64,000 nt of DNA from DUOA01 sp012839095 (GTDB lineage Bacteria > Bacillota > Clostridia > Caldicoprobacterales > DTU083): assembly GCA_050951505.1 (NCBI GenBank), contig JBMNJE010000002.1:1-64000 (forward strand). The letters run 5' to 3'. Under the pieces are notes generated by a model. It was not told the DNA's origin. It worked only from the letters and a program-made list of their open reading frames with translations, and did not search any database. How positions within the stretch are numbered: the stretch's first letter is position 1; every line of letters begins with the position of its first letter. Below, in pieces: positions 50,946 to 60,547 of this stretch. A program made the position numbers and the translations under genes.

Positions 50946-53663
50946 TTGGAGCAATTACCCTGGTATGAGCAAAGTGTTGAAGAAGTCAGTTATGCTTTAA
51001 ATACCGATAAGCATAAGGGTCTGACCACCAATGAAGTACAGGCACGACTGAATAAATACGGCCCCAATGAACTGGAACAAAAGAAAGGTCCGGGTATTTT
51101 CCAGATGTTTCTCGCCCAGTTGAAGGACTTCATGGTGCTTATTCTGCTGGCAGCCAGTTTAGTATCCCTTCTTGTAAATGAAATTGCCGATTCCCTTGTA
51201 ATTATCGGTATTGTTATCATCAATGCTGTTTTGGGTGTGGTTCAGGAATATCGAGCCGGTAAAGCGCTGGAAGCATTGCAAAAGATGTCGGCACCGGAAG
51301 CAAAGGTAATCCGGGACGGAAAGGAACATTCCGTTCCGGCCTCTGAGCTGGTACCCGGAGACTTGGTAATTCTGGAAACGGGAGATTACATACCTGCAGA
51401 TGTAAGGCTGGTGTCAACTGCCAACCTGAAGGTGGAGGAGGCTGCACTGACCGGTGAGTCTGTTCCGGTTGAAAAGGATGCAGCTGTCAGGCTGGAGGGA
51501 AGTGTAGGCCTGGGCGATCAGGTTAACTGCGGGTTTATGAGCACCCTGGTGACCTATGGCCGGGGCAGCGGAATTGTTACTGCCACAGGTATGAACACCA
51601 TTATCGGCGGCATTGCCAGGATGATCCAGGAGGACAGCCAGGAGGATACCCCATTGCAGCGCAAACTGGCGCAGCTGGGAAAACTGCTGGGTACTGCCTG
51701 CCTGGTTATCTGTGCTCTTGTTTTTGGCCTGGGACTGCTCCGGGGCGAAGAAATACTGCATATGTTCATGACTGCTGTCAGTTTGGCTGTGGCTGCCATA
51801 CCAGAGGGTCTGCCGGCTGTAGTTACCATAGTACTGGCTCTGGGAATGCAGCGTATGGTAAGGCACAATTCCATTATGAAAAAGCTGCATGCGGTGGAGA
51901 CACTAGGCAGCACTACGGTAATATGCTCGGACAAAACCGGTACCTTGACCCAGAATCAGATGACCATTGTCAAAATGTACACTCAGGGACAGGAAATAGA
52001 TGTATCGGGGGAAGGCTACAAACCGGAAGGAACCCTGACCCTTGCCAACGAAGAGCGGGAAGCAAATCTTTCAGAAAATCAGGCACTTACAAGATTGATA
52101 GAAATACAGGCACTCTGCAACGATGCCCGATTGGAGCACATTACCGAAGGTGACATTGACGAATGGCGGGTGATTGGTGATCCTACCGAGGGAGCAATGA
52201 TAGTCCTGGCTGCAAAAGCAGGCATTGACAAGGATAAAATAAATGAAAAGCAGCCCAGACTGCAGGAGATTCCATTTGACTCTAAGCGCAAGCTGATGAC
52301 CACCTTCCACAGGACAGACAAGGGGCAGCCGATTGCCTATACAAAAGGTGCCCCGGATATTTTAGTGGAACGCTGCACTCATATAATGAGCAGTGACGGC
52401 ACTGTGAATCCAATGACGGAAGCGGACAAGGACCATATTCTAAGTCAGAACAAGGCGATGGCAAGCAAGGCCCTTCGAGTTCTGGCCATGGCCTTCAAAA
52501 CAGTGCCGGAGATCCCCGAGCACCCGGCGCCGGATAAGGATGAACAAGGCTTGGTGTTCTGCGGCCTGGTGGGCATGATAGATCCGCCCCGGGCAGAAGC
52601 CATTGAGGCAGTCGGGCTGTGTAAGACAGCCGGTATCCGCACTGTTATGATTACAGGTGACTACCGGGAAACGGCGGCTGCCATTGCCCGCCAGCTGGGC
52701 ATTATTTCAACGGATGATGAAGTATTGACCGGAGCAGAGCTTAATAGAATGAGTGATCAGGAATTGGACCAGGCGGTGAAGAAGGTCAGTGTATTTGCCC
52801 GGGTTTCTCCGGAGCATAAGGTGAGGATTGTCCAGTCAATGAAAAACAATGGCCATATCGCTGCCATGACGGGCGATGGTGTGAACGACGCCCCGGCACT
52901 GAAACGTGCTGATATTGGTGTAGCCATGGGCATTACCGGTACCGATGTCACTAAGGAAAGTGCCGACATGATTATTACCGACGACAATTTCTCCAGCATT
53001 GTGGCTGCAGTGGAGGAAGGGCGGGTCATCTACAGCAATATCCGTAAATTCGTGTTCTTTCTCCTGTCCTGCAATGTGGGAGAGATTCTGATAATATTCC
53101 TTGCTATGCTGTTTGGCTGGGAGATTCCTTTGCTGCCCATTCACCTTTTATGGGTAAATCTCCTTACTGATGCATTCCCGGCTTTGGCCCTGGGTACAGA
53201 GAAAAAGGAACCGGGACTGATGAATATGCCGCCCCGGGATCCCGATGAATCCATCCTGAACCGGGATATGATAATCAATATAGCGGTACAAAGCGTAGTA
53301 ATGACGGCTGCTGTGCTGATTTCCTTCTACTATGGATGGAAGAATCACGGCCTTGCCATGGGAAGAACCTATGCTCTGGTGACCCTGGTTGTCAGTGAAC
53401 TGCTCAGAGCATATACCGCCCGGTCTGAAAGAATCCCCCTCTGGAAACTGGGTGTTTTCAGCAACCGCAATATGAACCTGGCAACCATACTGTCATTTGG
53501 TCTGCTGCTGGTCATCATGTTTGTTCCTGCTCTGAGGGGTATCTTCAGTGTAGAGCTTCTGCATTTCCGGGACTGGGATATTGCCGGGATTATGGCAGTT
53601 CTGCCCCTCTTGTTTGGTGAACTGACCAAGGTGATTAGAAATGCTTTGACAAAAGCACCTTAA
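50946..53663 (+). CDS. Cation-translocating P-type ATPase, Ca2+ (SERCA/PMCA) type
   Basis: 905 residues, TTG start behind AGAAAGG. Full P2-type plan: N-terminal cation ATPase domain, actuator loop AALTGESVPVEKDA, phosphorylation motif SDKTGTLTQ with Asp329, ATP site KGAPD, hinge TGDGVNDAPALKRADIGVAM, ten helices. AAIPEGLP in helix 4 matches the Ca2+ site PEGLP of calcium pumps. Related to B. subtilis YloB. Exports Ca2+ (or Mn2+) from the cytoplasm. Its 3' end overlaps the convergent ogt gene by four bases. Confidence 0.95.
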   Translation: MEQLPWYEQSVEEVSYALNTDKHKGLTTNEVQARLNKYGPNELEQKKGPGIFQMFLAQLKDFMVLILLAASLVSLLVNEIADSLVIIGIVIINAVLGVVQEYRAGKALEALQKMSAPEAKVIRDGKEHSVPASELVPGDLVILETGDYIPADVRLVSTANLKVEEAALTGESVPVEKDAAVRLEGSVGLGDQVNCGFMSTLVTYGRGSGIVTATGMNTIIGGIARMIQEDSQEDTPLQRKLAQLGKLLGTACLVICALVFGLGLLRGEEILHMFMTAVSLAVAAIPEGLPAVVTIVLALGMQRMVRHNSIMKKLHAVETLGSTTVICSDKTGTLTQNQMTIVKMYTQGQEIDVSGEGYKPEGTLTLANEEREANLSENQALTRLIEIQALCNDARLEHITEGDIDEWRVIGDPTEGAMIVLAAKAGIDKDKINEKQPRLQEIPFDSKRKLMTTFHRTDKGQPIAYTKGAPDILVERCTHIMSSDGTVNPMTEADKDHILSQNKAMASKALRVLAMAFKTVPEIPEHPAPDKDEQGLVFCGLVGMIDPPRAEAIEAVGLCKTAGIRTVMITGDYRETAAAIARQLGIISTDDEVLTGAELNRMSDQELDQAVKKVSVFARVSPEHKVRIVQSMKNNGHIAAMTGDGVNDAPALKRADIGVAMGITGTDVTKESADMIITDDNFSSIVAAVEEGRVIYSNIRKFVFFLLSCNVGEILIIFLAMLFGWEIPLLPIHLLWVNLLTDAFPALALGTEKKEPGLMNMPPRDPDESILNRDMIINIAVQSVVMTAAVLISFYYGWKNHGLAMGRTYALVTLVVSELLRAYTARSERIPLWKLGVFSNRNMNLATILSFGLLLVIMFVPALRGIFSVELLHFRDWDIAGIMAVLPLLFGELTKVIRNALTKAP

Positions 53664-54127
53664 TACTGCTTTTCGAGATTAAGCAGATACTCCTTGATAT
53701 GCAGGCCGCCCCCATACCCCGTCAATTTGCCGTTGGAACCTATTACACGATGGCAGGGAATAACAATGGAAATGGGATTACGATTGTTGGCCATTCCTAC
53801 AGCCCTGCTTGCCTTGCTGTTTCCGACCGCAAGGGCAATATCCTTATAGGAACGGGTCTGGCCGTAGGGAATTTCCTGCAGTGCCTGCCACACCTTCTGC
53901 TGGAAGGGTGTTCCCCCGGGGTCCAGGGGCAGATTAAAAGTCTTTCTTCTGCCTTCAAAATATTCCTGCAGCTGAAGAGCGGCTTCCTTCAGCAGGGCTG
54001 TCTCATTAAGATTAGCTTCCGGACGGCTTTCCCCGTCGCCAAAAAAGATATGGGTGATTGCCCTGCCGTTTTCCGCCACTCCTATTTTTCCAACCGGTGT
54101 TTCATAATAGAAAATATTTGCCTTCAT
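53660..54127 (-). CDS. ogt: Methylated-DNA-protein-cysteine methyltransferase
   Basis: 155 residues, normal for Ogt. Takes the alkyl group from O6-alkylguanine onto its own Cys125 in VIPCHRVIGSNGKLTGYGGG. The helix-turn-helix with arginine finger reads GNSKASRAVGMANNRNP. DNA repair, cytoplasmic. Divergent from the TVP38-family gene at 54257. Confidence 0.95.
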   Translation of the reverse strand: MKANIFYYETPVGKIGVAENGRAITHIFFGDGESRPEANLNETALLKEAALQLQEYFEGRRKTFNLPLDPGGTPFQQKVWQALQEIPYGQTRSYKDIALAVGNSKASRAVGMANNRNPISIVIPCHRVIGSNGKLTGYGGGLHIKEYLLNLEKQY

Positions 54128-54256
54128 ATTTCATTCTCCTTCATACGATAAGTTAGGTGCTTTATAGGCCGTTTTTACCATATCTCTGCAACACGGTCTT
54201 GTGTGGGTACGGACGGCCAATGGAACAGAGCAGGAGAGTCAGGAGATGTATAATAA

Positions 54257-55018
54257 ATGATAAAAAGAGGAAAATACCGCAGATACAGCGGAAGATCAAG
54301 GGGATATGCATATTTTTCGATTATGCTTCTGCTCCTGTGCCTGGTTTTTCTGCATACCGGGCAGGCTTATGCCTATGATGCCGAGGTAACACCGGAAGAA
54401 CTGGCAGAAATGGCACCTAAAAACCAATGGCTGGCAGTTGCTTTTTTTATGGCTGCCTTTGCAGTAAAGTCCTTTGTTTTTGTAATACCTATTCCGCTTT
54501 TGTACATAGCAGTAGGCCTTATTTTTGAACCCGTCGCTGCATTTGTTGTCAATTTTTTTGGAATGCTTGTATGCACAACTGTGCCTTACTGGATCGGCCG
54601 GTTTTCCGGTTCAGGCCTGTTCAGCAGGCTGGTAAAGAAATATCCTAAATTGCAGATCCTTGATAACTTTCAACATGATAATGAATGGTTTTTCTCATTT
54701 ATGGTCCGGGCTGTGGGTTTTCTGCCCTGTGATGCTGTCAGCTTGGTGCTGGGAGCTTCCAGGCTGGGTTTCTGGAAATACCTGTCCGGAACGGCAGTTG
54801 GCATGCTCCCCGGCCTTATTGCAACTACCCTGGTGGGCATTACCATAACCGACCCCCGCTCACCTCAGTTTATTTTTTCTGTTATTCTTGCCATTGCAGT
54901 TTCCCTTGGTTCTTTCCTGTTCTGGCGTCTTTATCAGAAATTGAGGATGCCGCCGTCTTACAAGTCAGCCATTTCCGCCGGGCTTGATAATCAGCGGGAA
55001 GAGCGGCGGAAACGCTGA
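54257..55018 (+). CDS. TVP38/TMEM64 (DedA-superfamily) membrane protein
   Basis: 253 residues, GGAGATG upstream. One N-terminal helix (AYFSIMLLLLCLVFLHTG), then a core of the SNARE-associated/VTT domain with re-entrant helices: IPIPLLYIAVGLIFEPVAAF, GMLVCTTVPYWIGRFSG, MVRAVGFLPCDAVSLVLGAS. The family takes part in lipid scrambling or membrane homeostasis. Convergent with the acyltransferase gene, three bases apart, with no terminator visible between. Confidence 0.88.
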   Translation: MIKRGKYRRYSGRSRGYAYFSIMLLLLCLVFLHTGQAYAYDAEVTPEELAEMAPKNQWLAVAFFMAAFAVKSFVFVIPIPLLYIAVGLIFEPVAAFVVNFFGMLVCTTVPYWIGRFSGSGLFSRLVKKYPKLQILDNFQHDNEWFFSFMVRAVGFLPCDAVSLVLGASRLGFWKYLSGTAVGMLPGLIATTLVGITITDPRSPQFIFSVILAIAVSLGSFLFWRLYQKLRMPPSYKSAISAGLDNQREERRKR

Positions 55019-55021
55019 AAG

Positions 55022-56239
55022 TCAGTTTCCCTGTTTATCATAGATATTATGCTGTCCTGTCAGGGCTTTGAAAAGCTCGTAATATTTAAGTGCACTTCGG
55101 GGTGCGGAGGACTTAAGCTCATAGTATTCCCGGCTGGTGGTAGTGAATATCAGGGTACGCTGACCATGAATGGCGATGTCTGAGATTTGAGACAGGGGAA
55201 ATGCAAAGGCCCTTCCGTCGGTGGACTGAAAGGCCAGTCTGTCCCGAAACAGCTGCAGCCTGCCCCTGCCCAGCAGACGGGATGCCTTGGCCTTTTGTAT
55301 CTCCCACAGGGTTTGATTCTCATCAGATACTATGGACCGATCTTCCGGATAATTTCTATACTCATCAGCCAGCTTCCGAATACGGCCGGCCTGCCACCTG
55401 ACCCATTCCAGAACGGTGGTGAAGGGCGGCTTATTTTTATTTGTTGACTTAAGATAACCGTATTCCGTATACTGCAGCTCCAGGCCGCAGCTGCAGGCCA
55501 GCACGTTATCCCTGCTCTTAAGCCTGCCTATCTGATTACAGGAGGGACAAAGGTAAAGAGCGGTTTCCAGATTCTCAGCCAGTTTTTTGCCGCGGAAGGC
55601 TGTTGGCCTGCGTTTCTGTTCCTCATAGGCGTTGGTATAAAGATCTTCTTCAATGCGCTTCATCAATTCCTCTTCCGACATGGCCCTGATCTCATCCGGC
55701 AGGTAGACCTTCACCGGATATCCATACATGACGCCTCTTCTGGGAAATCTGGACCAGCGGGGTTCAGTCAGATATCCGCCTTCCATTCTGTAGGTAACCA
55801 GGGCAGCGCCGGTGCGCTTGATCAGTCTGGCGGTTGTTCCGTGCAGTTCCCCGGTTTCCCCGCTGAAGGTTATGTTTCCTTCCGGGAAAATACAGATGTT
55901 GTGGCCTTCTTTTATGAGCCGGAAAATGGCTGCTACCGTCTGCCGATCCGCAGTGGATTTTATACGGGGAATGGGTGCTACCAAAAAGCGGAGGATGCTG
56001 CTCAGCCACCCCAATCTAAACAAATGATCGCTGGCCACATAGTACATCATCTTGGGAAAGCCAAGCCCCACCAACAGGGGGTCCCAGTTGGTAACATGAT
56101 TGGAAAGAATGAAGGCCGGGTGATCCAGGGGCTTGCTTCTTTCAAACCGGTAATTGAATTTCCATGTGATAAATGGTTTCAACAGAAACTGAAGGCTTCG
56201 ATAGACAACCTTGTGTCTCAGCTGGCCTTTCACAGGCAT
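55022..56239 (-). CDS. PlsC-type acyltransferase with zinc-ribbon and extra C-terminal domain
   Basis: 405 residues from the ATG at 56239, seven bases after the ABC stop; the longer open frame to 56410 overlaps the ABC gene and is rejected. PlsC catalytic motif NHVTNWDPL (HX4D) near residue 50 and FPEGNITFSGETGELHG. A zinc ribbon CPSCNQIGRLKSRDNVLACSC follows near residue 240, then a C-terminal domain (about 320-400) with strand-rich RLQLFRDRLAFQS, possibly a lipid-binding PH-like fold. Acylates a lysophospholipid or related lipid. Third gene of a minus-strand operon with two ABC exporters. Confidence 0.85.
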   Translation of the reverse strand: MPVKGQLRHKVVYRSLQFLLKPFITWKFNYRFERSKPLDHPAFILSNHVTNWDPLLVGLGFPKMMYYVASDHLFRLGWLSSILRFLVAPIPRIKSTADRQTVAAIFRLIKEGHNICIFPEGNITFSGETGELHGTTARLIKRTGAALVTYRMEGGYLTEPRWSRFPRRGVMYGYPVKVYLPDEIRAMSEEELMKRIEEDLYTNAYEEQKRRPTAFRGKKLAENLETALYLCPSCNQIGRLKSRDNVLACSCGLELQYTEYGYLKSTNKNKPPFTTVLEWVRWQAGRIRKLADEYRNYPEDRSIVSDENQTLWEIQKAKASRLLGRGRLQLFRDRLAFQSTDGRAFAFPLSQISDIAIHGQRTLIFTTTSREYYELKSSAPRSALKYYELFKALTGQHNIYDKQGN

Positions 56240-56246
56240 TCCCCCC

Positions 56247-58163
56247 TTATACAGCTGATATTTTTTCAAACTGACTGTAGTAGAGGTTGGCGTAGAAACC
56301 GCCCCTCTGCAGCAATTCTTCATGGGTACCCTGTTCAACGATATTGCCATTATCCACGCATAGAATAAGATCGGCATTGCGGATGGTGGACAGACGGTGG
56401 GCGATGACAAAGCTGGTGCGGCCTTCCATCAGATGGTCCATGGCCCTTTGTATCAGGATTTCCGTTCTGGTATCAACAGAGCTGGTGGCTTCATCCAGAA
56501 TCAGAATTTTTGGATCCGACAGTATTGCCCTGGCTATGGTTAAAAGCTGCTTCTGCCCCTGGGAGACATTGGTTGCCTCCTCATTCAGCACCATCTGATA
56601 GGATTCGGGCAGGGTGCGTATAAAGTGATCTGCCTGGGCAGCCCGGGCGGCAGCTATAACTTCCTCGTCCGAGGCATCCAGACGGCCGTAGCGGATGTTC
56701 TCCATGATGGTATCGTTGTACAGCCAGGTGTCCTGCAGAACCATGCCGAAAAGAGAACGCAGATCATCCCTGGAAAACTCCCTTATATCATGTCCTTCTA
56801 TCCGGATGGAGCCCTCGTTCACATCATAGAAACGCATAAGAAGCTTGACGATGGTGGTCTTACCGGCACCGGTAGGGCCTACCAGGGCTACTTTCTGACC
56901 ACTTCTGATTACGGCTGAGAAGTCTTTGATAACGATATTGTCCGGATCGTAACCGAAATGTACATGGGAAAACTCTACATTTCCTTCTGCGATGATTTCC
57001 CCTTCCTTAAGTATTCCGTCCCGATTCACCCTTACCTTTACCTGCTCCGGACTTTTCTCTTCTTCGCCCAGGAATTCGAAAATTCGTTCCGAAGCTGCGG
57101 CGGTCTGCTGAATTACATTGGTAATGTTTGCAATCTGGGAAACAGGATGGGTAAAGGAGCGTACATACTGGATAAATGCCTGTATGCCTCCCACTGTCAT
57201 GCTGCCGCGGGTGGTGAGGTATGCACCCAGTATACATATTATCACATAACCCAGATTGGTGACAAAGTGCATCATAGGCATCATCAGGCCGGAGATAAAC
57301 TGCGACTTCCAGCCCGACCGGTATAATTCGCTGTTGTACTCCTCAAATTTTTCCGTGGATTCCTTTTCCCTGCTGAATGCCTTGACTACAATATGACCGC
57401 CATACATCTCCTCCACATGGCCGTTTAAGAGCCCCAGATATTCCTGCTGTGCCCGGAAATACTTTTGCGATTTCTTTACTATAAAGGTAACCAGCGTCAC
57501 GGACAGGGGCAGGATGCCCAAAGCAACCAGGGTCATGGACCAGCTTATGGTTATCATCATGATCAAAACACCGATCATGGTGGTAACGGAGGAAATAATC
57601 TGGGTGATGCTCTGATTCAGGCTGTGATTAAGAACATCCACATCGTTGGTAACCCTGGATAAAACATCTCCGTGGGTTGTGGTATCGAAGTACTTAAGAG
57701 GCAGCCTGTTGATTTTGGCTGCAATGGAATTACGCAGATCGTGGGAGACTTTGGTGGATACATCAGTCATGATGAAACCCTGCATATAGGCGAAAAATGC
57801 GCTGACCAGATACAAGGCAAGAAGAAAGAACAGAATCCGGGCAATGCGGGCAAAATTAATACCTTCTGCGCTGCCTGATACCAGATTCATAATTCCGTTA
57901 AACAGCTCATTGGTGGCCTGGGCAAGGATTTTTGGGCCTGCAATGCTAAACACTGCTGACAGCAGGGCAAGTATCATGACCGAAACTATTTGAAGCCGAT
58001 AGGCAGACAAATAGGAAACCAGTTTTTTCATGCTGCCTTTGAAATCCTTAGCTTTATCGCCTGGCATCAGGCCTCTGGGACCGGGGCCTCCCCGAAAACC
58101 TCCCCGTCTTCCTGTCTGCGTCCCGCTGCCCGGCCTTTGGTATCTGTTATTCTCTTTTGTCAT
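56247..58163 (-). CDS. ABC exporter half-transporter, MdlB/YheH-like
   Basis: 638 residues: six-helix permease (about 45-340), then ATPase with Walker A GPTGAGKTT, signature VSQGQKQLLTIARA and Walker B LILDEATSSVDTRTE. The signature is VSQGQ, a variant typical of one half of heterodimeric exporters. A glycine-rich N terminus (TQTGRRGGFRGGPGPRGLMP) precedes the permease. Its start overlaps the stop of the next upstream gene (ATGA), so both halves are coupled. Confidence 0.95.
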   Translation of the reverse strand: MTKENNRYQRPGSGTQTGRRGGFRGGPGPRGLMPGDKAKDFKGSMKKLVSYLSAYRLQIVSVMILALLSAVFSIAGPKILAQATNELFNGIMNLVSGSAEGINFARIARILFFLLALYLVSAFFAYMQGFIMTDVSTKVSHDLRNSIAAKINRLPLKYFDTTTHGDVLSRVTNDVDVLNHSLNQSITQIISSVTTMIGVLIMMITISWSMTLVALGILPLSVTLVTFIVKKSQKYFRAQQEYLGLLNGHVEEMYGGHIVVKAFSREKESTEKFEEYNSELYRSGWKSQFISGLMMPMMHFVTNLGYVIICILGAYLTTRGSMTVGGIQAFIQYVRSFTHPVSQIANITNVIQQTAAASERIFEFLGEEEKSPEQVKVRVNRDGILKEGEIIAEGNVEFSHVHFGYDPDNIVIKDFSAVIRSGQKVALVGPTGAGKTTIVKLLMRFYDVNEGSIRIEGHDIREFSRDDLRSLFGMVLQDTWLYNDTIMENIRYGRLDASDEEVIAAARAAQADHFIRTLPESYQMVLNEEATNVSQGQKQLLTIARAILSDPKILILDEATSSVDTRTEILIQRAMDHLMEGRTSFVIAHRLSTIRNADLILCVDNGNIVEQGTHEELLQRGGFYANLYYSQFEKISAV

Positions 58164-60424
58164 GCCAATTCCTCCTCGGACAACTGGGATTCTGCAATTT
58201 CCCTGTACTCCCTGCAGGTTCTTAAAAGATCGGCATGTCTGCCGATACCGGCTATCCGGCCTTCATTCAAGACAATTATCTGATCTGCGTTCATGATGGT
58301 GCTGACGCGCTGTGCCACTATCAGAATGGTGGATTTATCCGTGTATTGATGCAGGGCCTTTCTCAGCCTGGCATCGGTTTTGAAATCCAGGGCAGAGAAG
58401 CTGTCATCAAAGATGTAGATGGGGGCCTGCCTGACAAGGGCTCTGGCAATGGACAGCCTCTGCCTCTGACCTCCTGACACATTTGAACCCCCCTGGGTAA
58501 TGGAGGATTGAAAGCCTTCCTCCATATTGCTGACAAACCCCGCAGCCTGGGCGATTTCGGATGCCCGGCCGATTTCTTCCGGGGATGCCTGCTCTTTTCC
58601 GTATCGTATATTGCTTTCCACTGTTCCGGTAAAGAGGGTGGATTTTTGAGGCACATAACCTATATTGCCCCGCAGCTCTTCCAGAGTCAGACTGCTTATG
58701 GGAATTCCGTCAATGGTAATCTCGCCCTCGGTGGGATCATAGAAGCGGGGGATAAGGTTTACCAGGGTGGTCTTGCCGGAGCCGGTGGACCCGATTATGG
58801 CTGTGGTTTCTCCGGGCCGGGCGGTAAATGATATATTGTGAATGGCATCGTTTTCCGCACCCTTGTACCTGAAGGAAACATTGTGGAAAACCACTTCACC
58901 CTTCATGCCTCTTCCCAGGACAACCGGTTCTTCTTTATCCTGTATGGAAGGGGAAACATCCAGAATCTCGTTTATCCGGTTGGCGGAAACCATGGCCCGG
59001 GGCAGCATTACAAAGATCATGGCAATCATCAGAAAGGCCATAATAATTTCCATGGCATACTGTATAAAGGCCATCATATCGCCTACCTGCATGGCAGAAC
59101 GCTGAATCTCATGGGCACCGGCCCATATAATGACCAGGGAGGAAAGATTCATTATCAGCATCATGCTCGGCCACAGCACATTCATGACCCGATTGACGAA
59201 CCTGGTGTTGTCCCTCAGTTCAGCTGAGGCCTTTCTGAAGCGTTCCTCTTCATGCTTTTGATTGCCAAAGGCCCTTATTACCATCATGCCCGTAAGGCTC
59301 TCCCGGGTGACCAGATTCAGCCTGTCTGTCAGCTTTTGCATCAGTTTGAATCTTGGTATGGCAATGGTGGAAATGACGCTGATTACTGAGATCAGAACCA
59401 AAACAGCCAAAGCAATTATCCAGCTCAGGGAAAGGCTCTTCCGAAGTGCCATTATTATGCCGCCAATTCCCATGATAGGCGCTCTGACCATCATTCGAAG
59501 CCCCATTATCATAATCATTTGAACATGACTTACGTCATTGGTGGTACGTGTGATCAGGGAGGCAGTGGAGAACCGATCAAATTCCTCCAGTGAAAAGCTC
59601 TCCACCTTCCGGAAAATATCCCGGCGCATCAGCCGGGCGGCCCGGGAACCTGTCCGGGAGGATAAAAAGCCTACACCGATTGTTGCCACTGCACCCAAAA
59701 GGGTGATCAGCATCATGTAAAGGCCGGTACGCAGGATATAGTTTCTTTGCACGACATCAAGGCTGACGCCCAACTCCCCATAGAAGAGGCGGCTTAAGAC
59801 GGTGCCTGCCTGCCTGGCCAGGGATGGATCGGCGGTATCAGCAGCGGCTCTGGCTTCTTCGAATGCCTTAGCCGGCATCCGGGTCAGCAGGGGAATCAGC
59901 TGATACAGCATGGACGGCTCCACTTCCCTTAAGATGGCGGAACGATCCTTTTCATCTGTTTCATCGGAGCTGCCGGGCATTGACATGCCGGTGGAGGAGC
60001 CTTCCATGGACTGCATGAGCCGGACAAAGGCGAGTGCCGCTCTGCCATAGGCTTCCTCCAGGCTGCTTAGGGCTTCTGTTTCATCCTCCGGAATCTGCAG
60101 CAGGTAAATGGGCTTTTCCTTCAAAATGGGATAGTTATTAATCAGCTCATCGGCTTCCTCTGAATCCGCTGTTATAAGCCGGTAGTGCTTTTCTATCAGT
60201 TCTTTCTCATGATCCTTCATAAACATGGAAGCAAAATTAAGGCCTTCCTGGCTGATGGCTTCAGGTGCGGCGCTTTCTATGCCTCCCTGTTGTATGCCGA
60301 TGTTGACAATGTCTGACATCAGATTGGGCAGGGAGAGCTCAGCTATGGCCTGTATATAGAGCAGGATAATACAAAGAATAACAGCCAGAATAAATGGCTT
60401 CAGATAACGAAGAATCAGCTTCAT
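58160..60424 (-). CDS. ABC exporter half-transporter, YheI-like, with large extracytoplasmic insertion
   Basis: 754 residues, about 170 longer than its class. After helix 1 (FILAVILCIILLYIQAIAEL) lies an external insertion (about 40-225) rich in Glu, Ala and Met (GSSTGMSMPGSSDETDEKDR), before the remaining five helices. ATPase domain: Walker A GSTGSGKTT, signature VSGGQRQRLSIARALV, and IYIFDDSFSALDFKTDARLR, where the usual catalytic Glu after Walker B is Asp. The degenerate site marks it as the partner of the transporter at 56247. Substrate unknown, probably drugs or lipids. Confidence 0.93.
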   Translation of the reverse strand: MKLILRYLKPFILAVILCIILLYIQAIAELSLPNLMSDIVNIGIQQGGIESAAPEAISQEGLNFASMFMKDHEKELIEKHYRLITADSEEADELINNYPILKEKPIYLLQIPEDETEALSSLEEAYGRAALAFVRLMQSMEGSSTGMSMPGSSDETDEKDRSAILREVEPSMLYQLIPLLTRMPAKAFEEARAAADTADPSLARQAGTVLSRLFYGELGVSLDVVQRNYILRTGLYMMLITLLGAVATIGVGFLSSRTGSRAARLMRRDIFRKVESFSLEEFDRFSTASLITRTTNDVSHVQMIMIMGLRMMVRAPIMGIGGIIMALRKSLSLSWIIALAVLVLISVISVISTIAIPRFKLMQKLTDRLNLVTRESLTGMMVIRAFGNQKHEEERFRKASAELRDNTRFVNRVMNVLWPSMMLIMNLSSLVIIWAGAHEIQRSAMQVGDMMAFIQYAMEIIMAFLMIAMIFVMLPRAMVSANRINEILDVSPSIQDKEEPVVLGRGMKGEVVFHNVSFRYKGAENDAIHNISFTARPGETTAIIGSTGSGKTTLVNLIPRFYDPTEGEITIDGIPISSLTLEELRGNIGYVPQKSTLFTGTVESNIRYGKEQASPEEIGRASEIAQAAGFVSNMEEGFQSSITQGGSNVSGGQRQRLSIARALVRQAPIYIFDDSFSALDFKTDARLRKALHQYTDKSTILIVAQRVSTIMNADQIIVLNEGRIAGIGRHADLLRTCREYREIAESQLSEEELA

Positions 60425-60547
60425 GCTATATGATATCCTTTCTCACGGCTATGCGGGAAATATATTTTCCATTTGTGAATATATACATTAACAATAAGGT
60501 AATAAAAAATACCTGTCAAGTATTTGATCTTAAAAAGGGTTCGGGTT

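Noticed and set aside
56240..56410. N-terminal extension of the acyltransferase open frame
   Set aside because: It overlaps the 3' end of the ABC gene in another frame; the PlsC-like part starts after 56239.
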